A DNA stretch of 47,825 nucleotides, taken from Streptomyces sp. WAC06614 (GTDB taxonomy: Bacteria; Actinomycetota; Actinomycetes; Streptomycetales; Streptomycetaceae). This document shows, one piece after another, positions 22,237 through 30,402 of this stretch (its first letter is position 1; each line of letters begins with the position of its first letter). A model generated the notes under the pieces. That model did not search any database and was not told the DNA's origin. It saw only the letters and a program-made list of their open reading frames with translations. Location: positions 1 to 47,825 of the forward strand of contig NZ_RPRY01000017.1 of the NCBI RefSeq assembly GCF_003949795.1, read 5' to 3'. The position numbers and the translations under genes were made by a program.

Positions 22237-23100
22237 GTGCACACCCGGCAGAACCAGAAGGACCTCACCAGCACCCAGAAGAGGCGCTTCGTCGCCGCCG
22301 TGCTGGAACTCAAACGCGACGGCACCTACGACGAGTTCGTCCGCGTGCACGACCGCTACTTCGTGCCCGACCGGGACAGCAAGCTCCGCGTAGGGCACAT
22401 GTCGCCGTCGTTCTTCCCCTGGCACCGGCGCTACCTGCTGGAGTTCGAGAACCGCCTGCGCGCCCTCGACCCCGGCGTGTCCATCCCGTACTGGGACTGG
22501 ACCGCCGACAACAGCCCGGTGTCCTCCCTCTGGGCCGAGGACTTCCTCGGCGGCACCGGCCGCGAGGGCGACCGCCGCGTCATGACCGGCCCGTTCGCCT
22601 ACGACCGCGGCAACTGGACCGTCAACGTCCGCACCAGCGAGGCCAGTTACCTCACGCGGAACCTCGGCCGCCCGCAGAACCCGATCACGCTGCCCACCCC
22701 TGCCGAGCTGCAATGGGCGCTCGACGCCCGGCTCTACGACGCCGACCCCTGGGACTCCACCGCACCCGACGGCTTCCGCAACCGGCTGGAGGGCTGGTCC
22801 GCCCCGCGCAGCGAGAAGTGGCGCAACCACAACAAGGTGCACCAGTGGATCGGCGGCCACATGACCGGCGGCGCGGCCCCCAACGACCCCGCGTTCTGGC
22901 TCCACCACGCCTTCGTGGACCTGCTCTGGGACCGCTGGCAGCAGCGCCACCCCGAGGCCGGCTACCTGCCCGACCGGCCCCTTCCGCTCGGCGACCTCCA
23001 GCGCGGCCGGGTGATCTCCCTGGACGAGCCGATGCCGCCGTGGGACGTCACCCCGCGCGAGATGCTCGGCCACCAGGGCCTCTACCGCTACGAGGTCTGA
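22237..23100 (+). CDS. melD2: Tyrosinase, MelD2-type
   Basis: 287-residue type-3 copper oxidase that hydroxylates monophenols and oxidises diphenols to quinones. Copper A ligands are H38, H54, H63 ('VGHMSPSFFPWHRRYLLEFE') and copper B ligands H198, H202, H224 ('NHNKVHQWIGGHMTGG', 'FWLHHAFVD'). It differs from the second tyrosinase (39634-40479) through most of its length, including an insert 'LGRPQNPITLPTP', and resembles the MelD2 class of S. avermitilis-type genomes. GTG start with GGAG upstream. A GC-rich hairpin follows. No signal of its own; export would depend on the chaperone. Confidence 0.9.
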   Translation: MHTRQNQKDLTSTQKRRFVAAVLELKRDGTYDEFVRVHDRYFVPDRDSKLRVGHMSPSFFPWHRRYLLEFENRLRALDPGVSIPYWDWTADNSPVSSLWAEDFLGGTGREGDRRVMTGPFAYDRGNWTVNVRTSEASYLTRNLGRPQNPITLPTPAELQWALDARLYDADPWDSTAPDGFRNRLEGWSAPRSEKWRNHNKVHQWIGGHMTGGAAPNDPAFWLHHAFVDLLWDRWQQRHPEAGYLPDRPLPLGDLQRGRVISLDEPMPPWDVTPREMLGHQGLYRYEV

Positions 23101-23133
23101 CCCCCCGGGGCCCGCGGGACGGGCCCCGGGGAC

Positions 23134-23170
23134 GGGGAAGGGCCCCCGCCGTACGGCGGGGGCCCCTTCC
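23134..23170. terminator. Strong hairpin between tyrosinase and chaplin genes
   Basis: An 11-bp perfect stem GGGCCCCCGCC/GGCGGGGGCCC on a GTAC loop, extended by TT/AA pairs past one bulged C. It lies between convergent genes and can terminate both. Confidence 0.7.
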
Positions 23171-23191
23171 GGTGTCCTAGGTGCCTCGGCG

Positions 23192-23467
23192 TCAGCCGCC
23201 GTAGCCCTCGGTGTGGTGCTCACCGCCGGACTGGTTGATGCAGGTGTTGCCGAACGCCGGGTTCAGGAGGGCGATGACGTTCACGGTGTTGCCGCAGACG
23301 TTGACCGGGACGTGAACGGGAACCTGCAGCAGGTTGCCCGAGGCGACACCGGGGGAGCCGACCGCCGCACCGTGCGCTCCGGCGTCGGCGACGGCCAGCC
23401 CGGCGCCGGCGGCCAGGGCGCTGCCGGCCGCTGCGGTGACGGCGACTGCCTTCGCGATACGCGACAT
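23192..23467 (-). CDS. Short chaplin (cell-surface hydrophobic amyloid protein)
   Basis: 91 residues: Sec signal peptide (1-27, 'GAGLAVADA') then one chaplin domain (about 36-79) with 'VGSPGVASGNLLQVPVHVPV', 'NVCGNTVNVIALLNPAFGN' and 'TCINQ'. The two conserved Cys (C58, C76) form the usual disulfide, which separates it from the Cys-less ChpE. A 12-residue tail 'SGGEHHTEGYGG' follows the domain, unusual for short chaplins. Chaplins self-assemble into amyloid on aerial hyphae. ATG 23467 has a strong GAGGAG. A perfect 16-bp inverted repeat lies 26 bases upstream. Confidence 0.93.
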   Translation of the reverse strand: MSRIAKAVAVTAAAGSALAAGAGLAVADAGAHGAAVGSPGVASGNLLQVPVHVPVNVCGNTVNVIALLNPAFGNTCINQSGGEHHTEGYGG

Positions 23468-23492
23468 CAAGATCTCCTCATGAGACGGGGAA

Positions 23493-23508
23493 GCCGCACT
23501 GGTGCGGC
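23493..23508. promoter_or_regulatory. Inverted repeat GCCGCAC-tg-GTGCGGC before the chaplin
   Basis: A perfect 7-bp inverted repeat with a two-base centre, 26 bases upstream of the chaplin start. As RNA it would be a leader hairpin close to the ribosome site; as DNA it could be an operator. Confidence 0.4.
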
Positions 23509-23637
23509 ATTTGACATGGCATACAACGCGGGGAGCGGGCCGGGGTCACGGCCACTGATCCTTCCGGTGCGGGAATTCCGCCGTCCCGGCGGACGGACCA
23601 CCGCCGCGCCCCCTGTCGGGGGACGGCCCGGCCGCGG

Positions 23638-23961
23638 TCAGGGCGTGAAGCGGACCGACGCGAAGTACGGTCCCACCGGCGCACTGGCCCGCGGTCCGAC
23701 GACCAGCAGGGCGGGCCCCTTGCAGCCCGGCTCCCGGTACAGCGTGGCCGTCTTCCCGGTGTGGTTGACCACTGCCCCGGTCAGGCCCCCGCCCTTGCCC
23801 GCGGCGGCGACGCAGCCCCGCGGGTCCGTGATCGCGTGCGGCCGGTCGTCCTGGCCCAGGTACTGGAAGTCCGCCCCGGCCGCCTGCGCCGGCCCGGCGA
23901 CGGCCGCCGCCAGCAGCAGGGCGGGAGCCGCGGCGGCCCGGAGGGTGTCGTTGATACGCAT
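23638..23961 (-). CDS. Small secreted protein of unknown function
   Basis: 107 residues with a clear signal peptide ('MRINDTLRAAAAPALLL' through 'AGPAQAAG', about 1-29). The mature 78 residues contain two Cys ('PRGCVAAAGKGGG', 'YREPGCKGPALL') probably in a disulfide, and alternating hydrophobic strands ('TGAVVNHTGKTATLYRE'). The pattern resembles small beta-sheet extracellular proteins common in Streptomyces. I do not recognise a family. It lies upstream of the chaplin on the same strand, so co-expression during surface development is possible but unsupported by a shared promoter. Confidence 0.7.
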   Translation of the reverse strand: MRINDTLRAAAAPALLLAAAVAGPAQAAGADFQYLGQDDRPHAITDPRGCVAAAGKGGGLTGAVVNHTGKTATLYREPGCKGPALLVVGPRASAPVGPYFASVRFTP

Positions 23962-24027
23962 GACGGGAACAACCCGGCCCCGCCCCGCCCGGGTCACGGC
24001 TTGTCACCCGTAGGAGGCTGTGCCACG

Positions 24028-25512
24028 GTGGTGCCGGTGAACGCCAAGGACGCACGACCGCAGGTCAGGACCGCGCACGGGGTGGTCGAGGGCCGCACCG
24101 AACGGGGGATCGCCGTCTTCCGCGGCATCCCCTACGCCGCGCCCCCGGTGGGCCCGGCCGCGTTCGCGGCGCCCGCGCCGCTCGCGCCCTGGGACGGCGT
24201 ACGGGACGCGGGCGCCTTCGGCCCGACCTCGCCCAAGGTGCCTTACGCCGGACCGTTCGCCACCCTGCTGTCCGATCCCGAGGTCCCCGGCGACGACTGC
24301 CTCAACCTCAACGTCTGGACCCCCGACCCGGCCCCCGGCGCCGGGCTGCCGGTCCTGGTCTGGCTGCACGGCGGGGCGCTGACCCGCGGCTCCTCCGCCT
24401 GCCCGGTCTACGACGGCGCGGCCTTCGCCCGCGACGGGGTGGTCCTGGTCTCGGTCAACTACCGGCTCGGCGTCCTCGGCTACGGGCTCTTCCCCGACGC
24501 CCCGGCCAACCGGGGCCTGCGGGACCAGATCGCCGCGCTGGAATGGGTGCGTGACCACATACGGGCCTTCGGGGGCGACCCCGCCCGGGTCACCGTCTTC
24601 GGCGAGTCCGCCGGAGCGATCAGCATCGGCGCCCTGCTGGCCGCCCCGCGCGCCACCGGACTGTTCACCCGGGCCGTGCTGCAGAGCGGCGCCCCCGAGG
24701 CACTGCCGCGCGACCGGGTCCGCACGGTGGTCCGCCGGATGGCCTCCCTGCTCAAGGTCCCGGCGACCGCCCGCGCCTTCGCCGACGTCGACCGGAGGAC
24801 CCTGCTCGCCGCCCAGGACACGGTGCTGCGCCGGTCCGGCCCGCTGCTCGGCGGCCCCGCGTTCGGCCTGGTCACCGACCCGGACACGCTCCCGGAGGAT
24901 CCGCTGGACGCCCTCGTGCACGGGCGGGCCTCGGCCGAGGTGCCGCTGCTGATGGGCTGGACCACCGAGGAGTACCGGCTCTGGCTCGCCCCGACCGGGG
25001 CGATGCGCCGGCTCGACCGGCTCGGGCCGGTGGCCGTGTCCCTGGCCCGGCGGCGTACCGGCAAGGACCGGGCGGCCGTACGGGCGCTGCGCGCCGCGCT
25101 GCCCGGAGCCGGGCCCGCGGAGCTCGCCGGGCAGCTCTTCACCGACCGGCTGCTGCGGGACCCGCTGCGGGCGCTGGCCGCGGCCGACCGCCCGGCACCG
25201 GTGCACCTGTACGAGTTCGGCTGGCGCTCCGGGGTGCCGGGACTCGGCGCCTGCCACGCCCTGGAAATCGGTTTCGTCTTCGACACCCTGGCCGTCCCGG
25301 AGAGCTCCTGGCTGGCCGGCCCCGACGCGCCCCAGGCCCTGGCGGACGAGATGCACGCGGCCTGGGTGGCGTACGCGACCTGCGGCGACCCCGGCTGGGC
25401 CCCGTACGACGGCGCCGGCCGGCCGAAGGAGTTCGGCGGGCCGGCGCGCGTCGGGCACCCGCAGGCGGGTCCGGAAGGGGAACCGGTCAGTCCGACACGG
25501 GTCCTTCCATGA
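24028..25512 (+). CDS. Carboxylesterase type B (alpha/beta hydrolase)
   Basis: 494 residues with no signal peptide. 'VFRGIPYAAPPVGPAAFAAP', the oxyanion segment 'VWLHGGALTRGSS' and the nucleophile elbow 'FGESAGAISIG' (S194) define a PF00135 carboxylesterase. The acid is probably the first Glu of 'GWTTEEYRLW' and the base the His of 'ACHALEIGFVFDT'. These hydrolyse carboxylic esters of broad type, such as p-nitrobenzyl esterase. GTG 24028 is chosen because AGGAGG lies ten bases upstream; GTG at 24031 or 24037 is possible. Its end overlaps the convergent esterase gene by 26 bases. Confidence 0.9.
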   Translation: MVPVNAKDARPQVRTAHGVVEGRTERGIAVFRGIPYAAPPVGPAAFAAPAPLAPWDGVRDAGAFGPTSPKVPYAGPFATLLSDPEVPGDDCLNLNVWTPDPAPGAGLPVLVWLHGGALTRGSSACPVYDGAAFARDGVVLVSVNYRLGVLGYGLFPDAPANRGLRDQIAALEWVRDHIRAFGGDPARVTVFGESAGAISIGALLAAPRATGLFTRAVLQSGAPEALPRDRVRTVVRRMASLLKVPATARAFADVDRRTLLAAQDTVLRRSGPLLGGPAFGLVTDPDTLPEDPLDALVHGRASAEVPLLMGWTTEEYRLWLAPTGAMRRLDRLGPVAVSLARRRTGKDRAAVRALRAALPGAGPAELAGQLFTDRLLRDPLRALAAADRPAPVHLYEFGWRSGVPGLGACHALEIGFVFDTLAVPESSWLAGPDAPQALADEMHAAWVAYATCGDPGWAPYDGAGRPKEFGGPARVGHPQAGPEGEPVSPTRVLP

Positions 25513-26719
25513 CCTTGCTGATGAACTGGATCGGACCCTCGCCCATGTTCGGGACGTAGGTCTTGGCGTTGTGCTGGCCGCCCTCGATCACGCGCAGGCT
25601 GGTGTGGACGGGGCCCTTGCCGTAGGTGGCGATGAACTTCTGCACGTTCGGCAGGGTGTTCTTGTTGCTCTCGTTGGTGCCGACCTGGAACGCGAGGTAG
25701 ACGTCCGGGCTCTTCTTCTCGATGAGCTGCTTGGCCAGCACCTCGGGGTTGTTCTCCGCCTTCTCCTTGTCGTAGCCCTTCCACAAGGGCGAGTCCGGCA
25801 CGATGTCCGGGCCGGAGGCGATCGCGGCGATGAACTTGTCCGGGTGCTTGAGCACCGCCTTCATGCCCGCGAAACCGCCGGTGGAGGAGCCCATGAAGGC
25901 CCAGCCCTCACGTGACTTGATGGTGCGGAAGTTGGCCTTGGCGAAGTCCGGGACGTCCTCGGTGAGCCAGGTGCCCATCTTGGGCTGGCCGGGGATGTCG
26001 GAGCCGTCCCAGTAGATGCCCTTGTCGTCCGGCTGCGGGTTGAGCACCGGCATGACGAGGATGAAGGGCTTGCTCTTGCCCTCGTGGTACCACTTGCTGA
26101 TGCTGGTCTGGAGACCCAGGTCGGTGCCCATCCAGTAGTTGCTCGGATAGCCGGCGCCACCGGGCAGGGCTATGAGCACCGGGAAGCCGCTCTTGGCGAA
26201 CTTGGGGTCGCCGTACTCCTTGGGCGCCCACACCCACACCTTGCCCGTGAACCCGGACTTCTTGCCGCTCACCGTGGCCACCGCGACATGGGTGCCGTCG
26301 CCCAGCGTCATGGAGTTCTTGAAGTCGGCCGCCGGACCCGTCGGCATCAGCACCTTGGAGTTCGCCGACTGCGCGGCGCCGCCCCCCTGACCACCGCCGT
26401 CGCCCGCACCGCCGCCGAAGGAGACCGACGAGCCCTTGTCCGTGAACGGCGGGATCTCGAAGTAGGCCATGGTCCCGGCGGCGATGCCGCCCAGGACGAG
26501 CACGGTGACACCCGCGATGATCCAGCGGCGCCCCTTGCGCGGGCGGCGCTCCTCCTCGTAGCCGTCGCCCTCCTGCTGCGACTGCGCCCACCCGTCCTCG
26601 TAGCCCTGCCGGTAGCCCTCCTGGTACGCCTGCTGGTACTGCCCGGTGGGCGGCTGGGGCCCGTCGTGGGGGCCCTGGGGCCGGTACGGCGGGTGCTGCC
26701 CGGCGGGTGTGTACGACAT
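25487..26719 (-). CDS. Membrane-anchored esterase (antigen 85/esterase D-like alpha/beta hydrolase)
   Basis: 410 residues. A cytoplasmic Pro/Gln/Tyr-rich N-terminus (1-60, 'GQYQQAYQEGYRQGYEDGW') precedes basic residues and one transmembrane segment (about 65-87), then a Gly-rich linker and an external hydrolase domain. The nucleophile elbow is 'FMGSSTGGFAG' (S279) and the His is in 'IEGGQHNAK'. 'PVLIALPGGAGYPSNYWM' forms the oxyanion side. The fold matches the esterase D/antigen 85 group, which acts on surface esters or transfers acyl groups; the substrate is unknown. The cytoplasmic tail resembles those of Streptomyces membrane proteins that may interact with other components. Confidence 0.85.
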   Translation of the reverse strand: MSYTPAGQHPPYRPQGPHDGPQPPTGQYQQAYQEGYRQGYEDGWAQSQQEGDGYEEERRPRKGRRWIIAGVTVLVLGGIAAGTMAYFEIPPFTDKGSSVSFGGGAGDGGGQGGGAAQSANSKVLMPTGPAADFKNSMTLGDGTHVAVATVSGKKSGFTGKVWVWAPKEYGDPKFAKSGFPVLIALPGGAGYPSNYWMGTDLGLQTSISKWYHEGKSKPFILVMPVLNPQPDDKGIYWDGSDIPGQPKMGTWLTEDVPDFAKANFRTIKSREGWAFMGSSTGGFAGMKAVLKHPDKFIAAIASGPDIVPDSPLWKGYDKEKAENNPEVLAKQLIEKKSPDVYLAFQVGTNESNKNTLPNVQKFIATYGKGPVHTSLRVIEGGQHNAKTYVPNMGEGPIQFISKVMEGPVSD

Positions 26720-27007
26720 GAGCGTGTGGTCTCCGGCTGCTGCTGCCCCGGGGGGCGCGGGTGGTCTCTTCCGTTCGAAGGATGAACGAAACACCTCCCG
26801 AGTTCCTAATTTTTCCTTCTCTTGGGACTTCCTGGGGCTGCTCCTTGCCCGTTCCGCCGCCGGTCACGGGTCCGGCGGGCATCCGGTCCCTGCTGTGCAG
26901 CGCCTGTTCGCACGGAGTTCCCCCACGATGTCTGGCCCCTGCACACGTCGGTCAGTAAGGTGCCTCCGCGCCGCCACCCCGACCCCCATGTACCGGAGGT
27001 AACCCCC

Positions 27008-27901
27008 GTGTTCGGCCTGTCCCTGCCGCGGTCCCGCCGCCGTACCACCGCACTCGCCTCGGCCTTCGGGCTCACCGTCGCCGCCGCCGCCCTCTGGAGC
27101 GGTCTCGGAGCGGCCCAGCCGGCGCACGCGGCCGGTCTGCCCGCGCCCGACCACATCGTCGTCGTGGTCATGGAGAACCACGCCTACAACCAGGTCATCG
27201 GCAGTTCCAGCGCCCCGTACATCAACTCGCTGAAGGCCGGCGGAGCCGTCCTGACCCAGTCCTACGGCATCACCCACCCCAGCCAGCCGAACTACCTCCA
27301 GCTCTTCTCCGGCTCCCACCAGGGCGTCACCGGGGACAGCTGTTACACCCCCGGCTTCAGCTCCGCGCCCAACCTGGCCTCCGAGCTGATAGCCGCCGGC
27401 AAGACCTGGGCCAGCTACAACGAGGGCCTGCCCAGCCAGGGCTCCACCACGTGCAGCAGCGGCAGGTACGCACGCAAGCACAACCCGTGGTTCGCCTTCT
27501 CCAACGTGCCCACCGGCACGGCCAGGACCATGACGCAGTTCCCGACGGACTACACCACCCTGCCCAAGGTGTCCTTCGTCGTCCCCGACCTGTGCAACGA
27601 CATGCACGACTGCTCCGTCGGCACCGGTGACACCTGGATCAAGAACAAGCTCAAGGGCTACGCGGACTGGGCCAGGACCCACAACAGCCTGCTCGTGGTC
27701 ACCTTCGACGAGGACAACCGGCTCGCCGGCAACCGGATCCCGACCGTCCTGTACGGCCAGCCGGTGATCCCCGGCAGCTCCACGACCACCACCTACAACC
27801 ACTACGACATGCTGCGGACCCTGGAAGGCCTGGCGGGCCTGACCAGCCACGCCGGCAACGCCGCCACCGCGAAGGACATCACGGGGATCTGGGCGAGCTG
27901 A
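27008..27901 (+). CDS. Secreted phosphoesterase/acid phosphatase (PF04185-like)
   Basis: 297 residues with a signal peptide (1 to about 42, 'AAQPAHAAG'). 'PDHIVVVVMENHAYNQVIGS' is the metal-binding N-terminal motif of the phospholipase C/acid phosphatase family, followed by 'ITHPSQPNYLQLFSG' (candidate nucleophile Thr), 'VPDLCNDMHDC' and 'LLVVTFDEDN'. It is shorter than PLC enzymes (about 500-700 aa) and matches the acid-phosphatase branch. GTG 27008 follows GGAGGT. Two bases separate its stop from the MFS gene, so it is first in an operon phosphatase-MFS-TolB-like. It releases phosphate from extracellular substrates; the transporter's cargo may be a product. Confidence 0.87.
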   Translation: MFGLSLPRSRRRTTALASAFGLTVAAAALWSGLGAAQPAHAAGLPAPDHIVVVVMENHAYNQVIGSSSAPYINSLKAGGAVLTQSYGITHPSQPNYLQLFSGSHQGVTGDSCYTPGFSSAPNLASELIAAGKTWASYNEGLPSQGSTTCSSGRYARKHNPWFAFSNVPTGTARTMTQFPTDYTTLPKVSFVVPDLCNDMHDCSVGTGDTWIKNKLKGYADWARTHNSLLVVTFDEDNRLAGNRIPTVLYGQPVIPGSSTTTTYNHYDMLRTLEGLAGLTSHAGNAATAKDITGIWAS

Positions 27902-27903
27902 CC

Positions 27904-29265
27904 ATGTACGTTGCGGACAGCCGCGGGACCCCCGCGACGCCCGCCGTGACCGCCGAAGCGGCCGCCGCCCCGGGTGCCCCGCGCCCGGGGCGGCGCGCCG
28001 CCCTCGCCCCCACGGTGCTGGCCCTCGGCACGGTCAGCCTGATCACCGACATCTCCTCGGAGATGGTCACGGCCGTGCTCCCCCTCTACCTCGTGGCCGG
28101 ACTCGGCCTCTCCCCGCTCGGCTTCGGCCTGCTCGACGGCCTCTACCAGGGGGTCGGCGCGCTCGTCCGGCTGCTCGGCGGGCACCTCGGCGACCGGACC
28201 GGGCGGCACAAGGTCTTCGCCGGGCTCGGCTACGGCCTCTCCGCCCTGTGCAAGCCGCTGCTGCTCCTGGCGCACTCGCTGCCGGCCGTCGGGGCCGTCC
28301 TGGCCCTGGACCGGACCGGCAAGGGCCTGCGCACGGCCCCGCGCGACGCGCTGATCTCGCTGGCCAGCGCCCCGGAGGAGCGCGGCCGGGCCTTCGGCGT
28401 CCACCGCGCCATGGACACGGCCGGCGCCCTCATCGGCCCGCTGGCCGCCTACCTGGTCCTGCGCGGCGCCGCCGACGGCTACGACGCCGTCTTCACCGTC
28501 AGCTCCTGCGTGGCGGCCCTGGGCGTCCTCGTCCTGGTGCTGTTCGTACCGGGCCGCCCGCCCGGCGGGCCGAAGGCTGCGTCCGGGGCCGCGGGCGACG
28601 GGCGGTCCTCCGGGCCCGCCGCGGACCCGGCCGCGGGCGCGTCGGCCTCCGGACCGGCCGGGGGCGGGGGCGGGCCCGGCCGGCCGTCGCTCCGGGGCTC
28701 GCTCGGGCTGCTGCGGCTGCCCGACCTGCGGCGGATCAGCCTCTGCGCGCTGCTGCTGGGGCTGTGCACCGTCAGCGACGCCTTCGTCTTCCTGCTGCTC
28801 CAGCGGTCCACCGGCCTCGCCGACCGCTGGTTCCCGCTGCTGCCGCTCGGCACCGCCGCCGCGTTCTTCCTGCTCGCCCTGCCGCTGGGCCGCCTCGCCG
28901 ACCGGATCGGCCGCTGGCGGGTCTTCCTCGGCGGCCACCTGGCCCTGCTCCTGTGCTACGGCCTCCTGCTGGCCGGCGGCGGCCACCCCGCCCTGCCGTA
29001 CGCGGTCCTGCTGCTGCACGGGGCCTTCTACGCGGCCACCGACGGCGTGCTCATGGCCGCGGCCTCCGCCACCGTGCCCGACGAGCACCGCGGCAGCGGC
29101 CTGGCCCTCGTCCAGACCGGCCAGGCCCTGGCCCGGTTCTGCTGCTCCCTCGCCTTCGGCGCCGCCTGGACCGCCTGGGGCCCCCGCCCCGCCCTCGCCG
29201 TCGCCGGGGTGCTGCTGGCCGTGGCCGCCGCCGCGGCCACGGCCTTGCGCCCCGCCGACGCCTGA
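27904..29265 (+). CDS. Major facilitator superfamily transporter
   Basis: 453 residues with about 12 predicted transmembrane segments split 6+6 by a long low-complexity Gly/Ala/Pro loop (about 219-262). The cytoplasmic loop motif 'GGHLGDRTGRHKVFAGLG' between the second and third segments is the MFS signature, repeated as 'LGRLADRIGRWRVFLGG' in the second half. 'ITDISSEMVTAVLPLYL' at the first segment is typical of a widely conserved MFS group of unknown cargo. It starts two bases after the phosphoesterase stop and precedes a membrane-anchored TolB-like gene by 30 bases, so the three probably share a transcript. Confidence 0.88.
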   Translation: MYVADSRGTPATPAVTAEAAAAPGAPRPGRRAALAPTVLALGTVSLITDISSEMVTAVLPLYLVAGLGLSPLGFGLLDGLYQGVGALVRLLGGHLGDRTGRHKVFAGLGYGLSALCKPLLLLAHSLPAVGAVLALDRTGKGLRTAPRDALISLASAPEERGRAFGVHRAMDTAGALIGPLAAYLVLRGAADGYDAVFTVSSCVAALGVLVLVLFVPGRPPGGPKAASGAAGDGRSSGPAADPAAGASASGPAGGGGGPGRPSLRGSLGLLRLPDLRRISLCALLLGLCTVSDAFVFLLLQRSTGLADRWFPLLPLGTAAAFFLLALPLGRLADRIGRWRVFLGGHLALLLCYGLLLAGGGHPALPYAVLLLHGAFYAATDGVLMAAASATVPDEHRGSGLALVQTGQALARFCCSLAFGAAWTAWGPRPALAVAGVLLAVAAAAATALRPADA

Positions 29266-29295
29266 CTCCCACCGTCCCCGCCCGGAAAGGCCTCC

Positions 29296-30324
29296 ATGAC
29301 CCTCCAACGCCGTCTCCTGATCCTGCTCGTGGCCGTCGTCGTCCTCGGCGGCGTGGCCGCGGCCGCCGTCCTGCGGGCCGGGGCCCGGGCCGACGAGAAG
29401 AACCAGGAGCAGGCCGGCGGGCCCCGGGTCACCCCCGGCCGGGTCTCGCTCGCCCCCGACGCCGGCGGGCGCCGGCTCGTCTTCCGCAACATGGCCTGGG
29501 GCCCCCACCGCGACGAGCTGGCCACCGTCCCCGCCGACCACCCGGACGCGCCCCGGACCGCCTCGGGCGTGAGCTGCCTGCGCCTGTACGCGGCCGCGGG
29601 CACCGGCATCTGCCTCCAGGCGGTCAAGGGCGGCGTCCAGGACAGCTACCGGGCCGTGGTCCTCGACGCGTCCCTGCGGGAGGTCTCCGCCCACCCCCTG
29701 GCGGGCATCCCGACCCGCGCCCGGGTCTCGCCCGGCGGGCACCTGACCGCCTGGACCGTCTTCGTCGGCGGCGACAGCTACGCCGGCACGGACTTCTCCA
29801 CCCGGACCTCGGTGCTCGACCTGCGCACCGGCCGGCTGGAGGCCTCGCTGGAGGACTTCACGATCCGCAAGGACGGCCATGACCACAAGGCGGCCGACGT
29901 GAACTTCTGGGGGGTCACCTTCACCCCCGACGAGAAGGGCTTCTACGCCACCCTGGCCACCGGCGGGAAGACGTACCTGGTCCGCGGCGACCTGGACGCG
30001 CGCACGGTGACCACGCTGCGGGAGAACGTCGAGTGTCCCTCGCTGTCGCCCGACGGCACCCGGATCGTCTTCAAGAAGCGGGTGGAAGGCCGCCCCGCCG
30101 AAGCTCCCTGGCAGCTGCACGCCCTGGACCTGGCCACAGGCACCGAGACCCCGCTCGCCGAGGAGCGCAGCGTCGACGACCAGGCGGTGTGGCTGGACGA
30201 CCGGACCGTCGCCTACGCGCTGCCCGGCGACTTCGGCGCCGACCTGTACTCCGTACCGGCCGACGGCAGCGGGAGCCCGGCCCGCCTCATGGATTCGGCC
30301 CTCGCCCCGGCCCTCCTCGGCTGA
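29296..30324 (+). CDS. Membrane-anchored TolB-like beta-propeller protein
   Basis: 342 residues. One N-terminal transmembrane or uncleaved signal segment (about 6-26, 'LLILLVAVVVLGGVAAAAVL') is followed by an extracellular domain with PD40-type blades: 'RVSPGGHLTAWTVF', 'GVTFTPDEKGFYATLA', 'CPSLSPDGTRIVFKKR' and 'DDQAVWLDDRTVAYALP'. Such propellers bind proteins or small ligands; no enzyme motif is seen. It is third in the phosphoesterase/MFS operon and may scaffold or sense at the outer face. AAAGG precedes the ATG. A 13-bp hairpin spans its stop codon. Confidence 0.8.
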   Translation: MTLQRRLLILLVAVVVLGGVAAAAVLRAGARADEKNQEQAGGPRVTPGRVSLAPDAGGRRLVFRNMAWGPHRDELATVPADHPDAPRTASGVSCLRLYAAAGTGICLQAVKGGVQDSYRAVVLDASLREVSAHPLAGIPTRARVSPGGHLTAWTVFVGGDSYAGTDFSTRTSVLDLRTGRLEASLEDFTIRKDGHDHKAADVNFWGVTFTPDEKGFYATLATGGKTYLVRGDLDARTVTTLRENVECPSLSPDGTRIVFKKRVEGRPAEAPWQLHALDLATGTETPLAEERSVDDQAVWLDDRTVAYALPGDFGADLYSVPADGSGSPARLMDSALAPALLG

Positions 30325-30350
30325 GGAGGACCGGACCGAGGGCCGGGGCG
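30303..30350. terminator. Hairpin spanning the TolB-like stop codon
   Basis: CGCCCCGGCCCTC (30303-30315) pairs perfectly with GAGGGCCGGGGCG (30338-30350), enclosing the stop codon and an inner hairpin CTCCTC-ggct-GAGGAG. It lies between convergent genes. Confidence 0.6.
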
Positions 30351-30402
30351 GAACGGGCCGGGACCAGCGGGGCGGCGGCCGTGCCACCGCCCCGCAGGAC
30401 CG

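Noticed and set aside
24028..26719. Biosynthetic gene cluster around the two esterases and chaplin
   Set aside because: No synthase, ligase, tailoring set or resistance gene is present; the genes are separate transcription units.
27802..30387. Minus-strand open frame of 861 codons opposite the phosphoesterase/MFS/TolB operon
   Set aside because: Shadow of three well-supported plus-strand genes; no recognisable domain.
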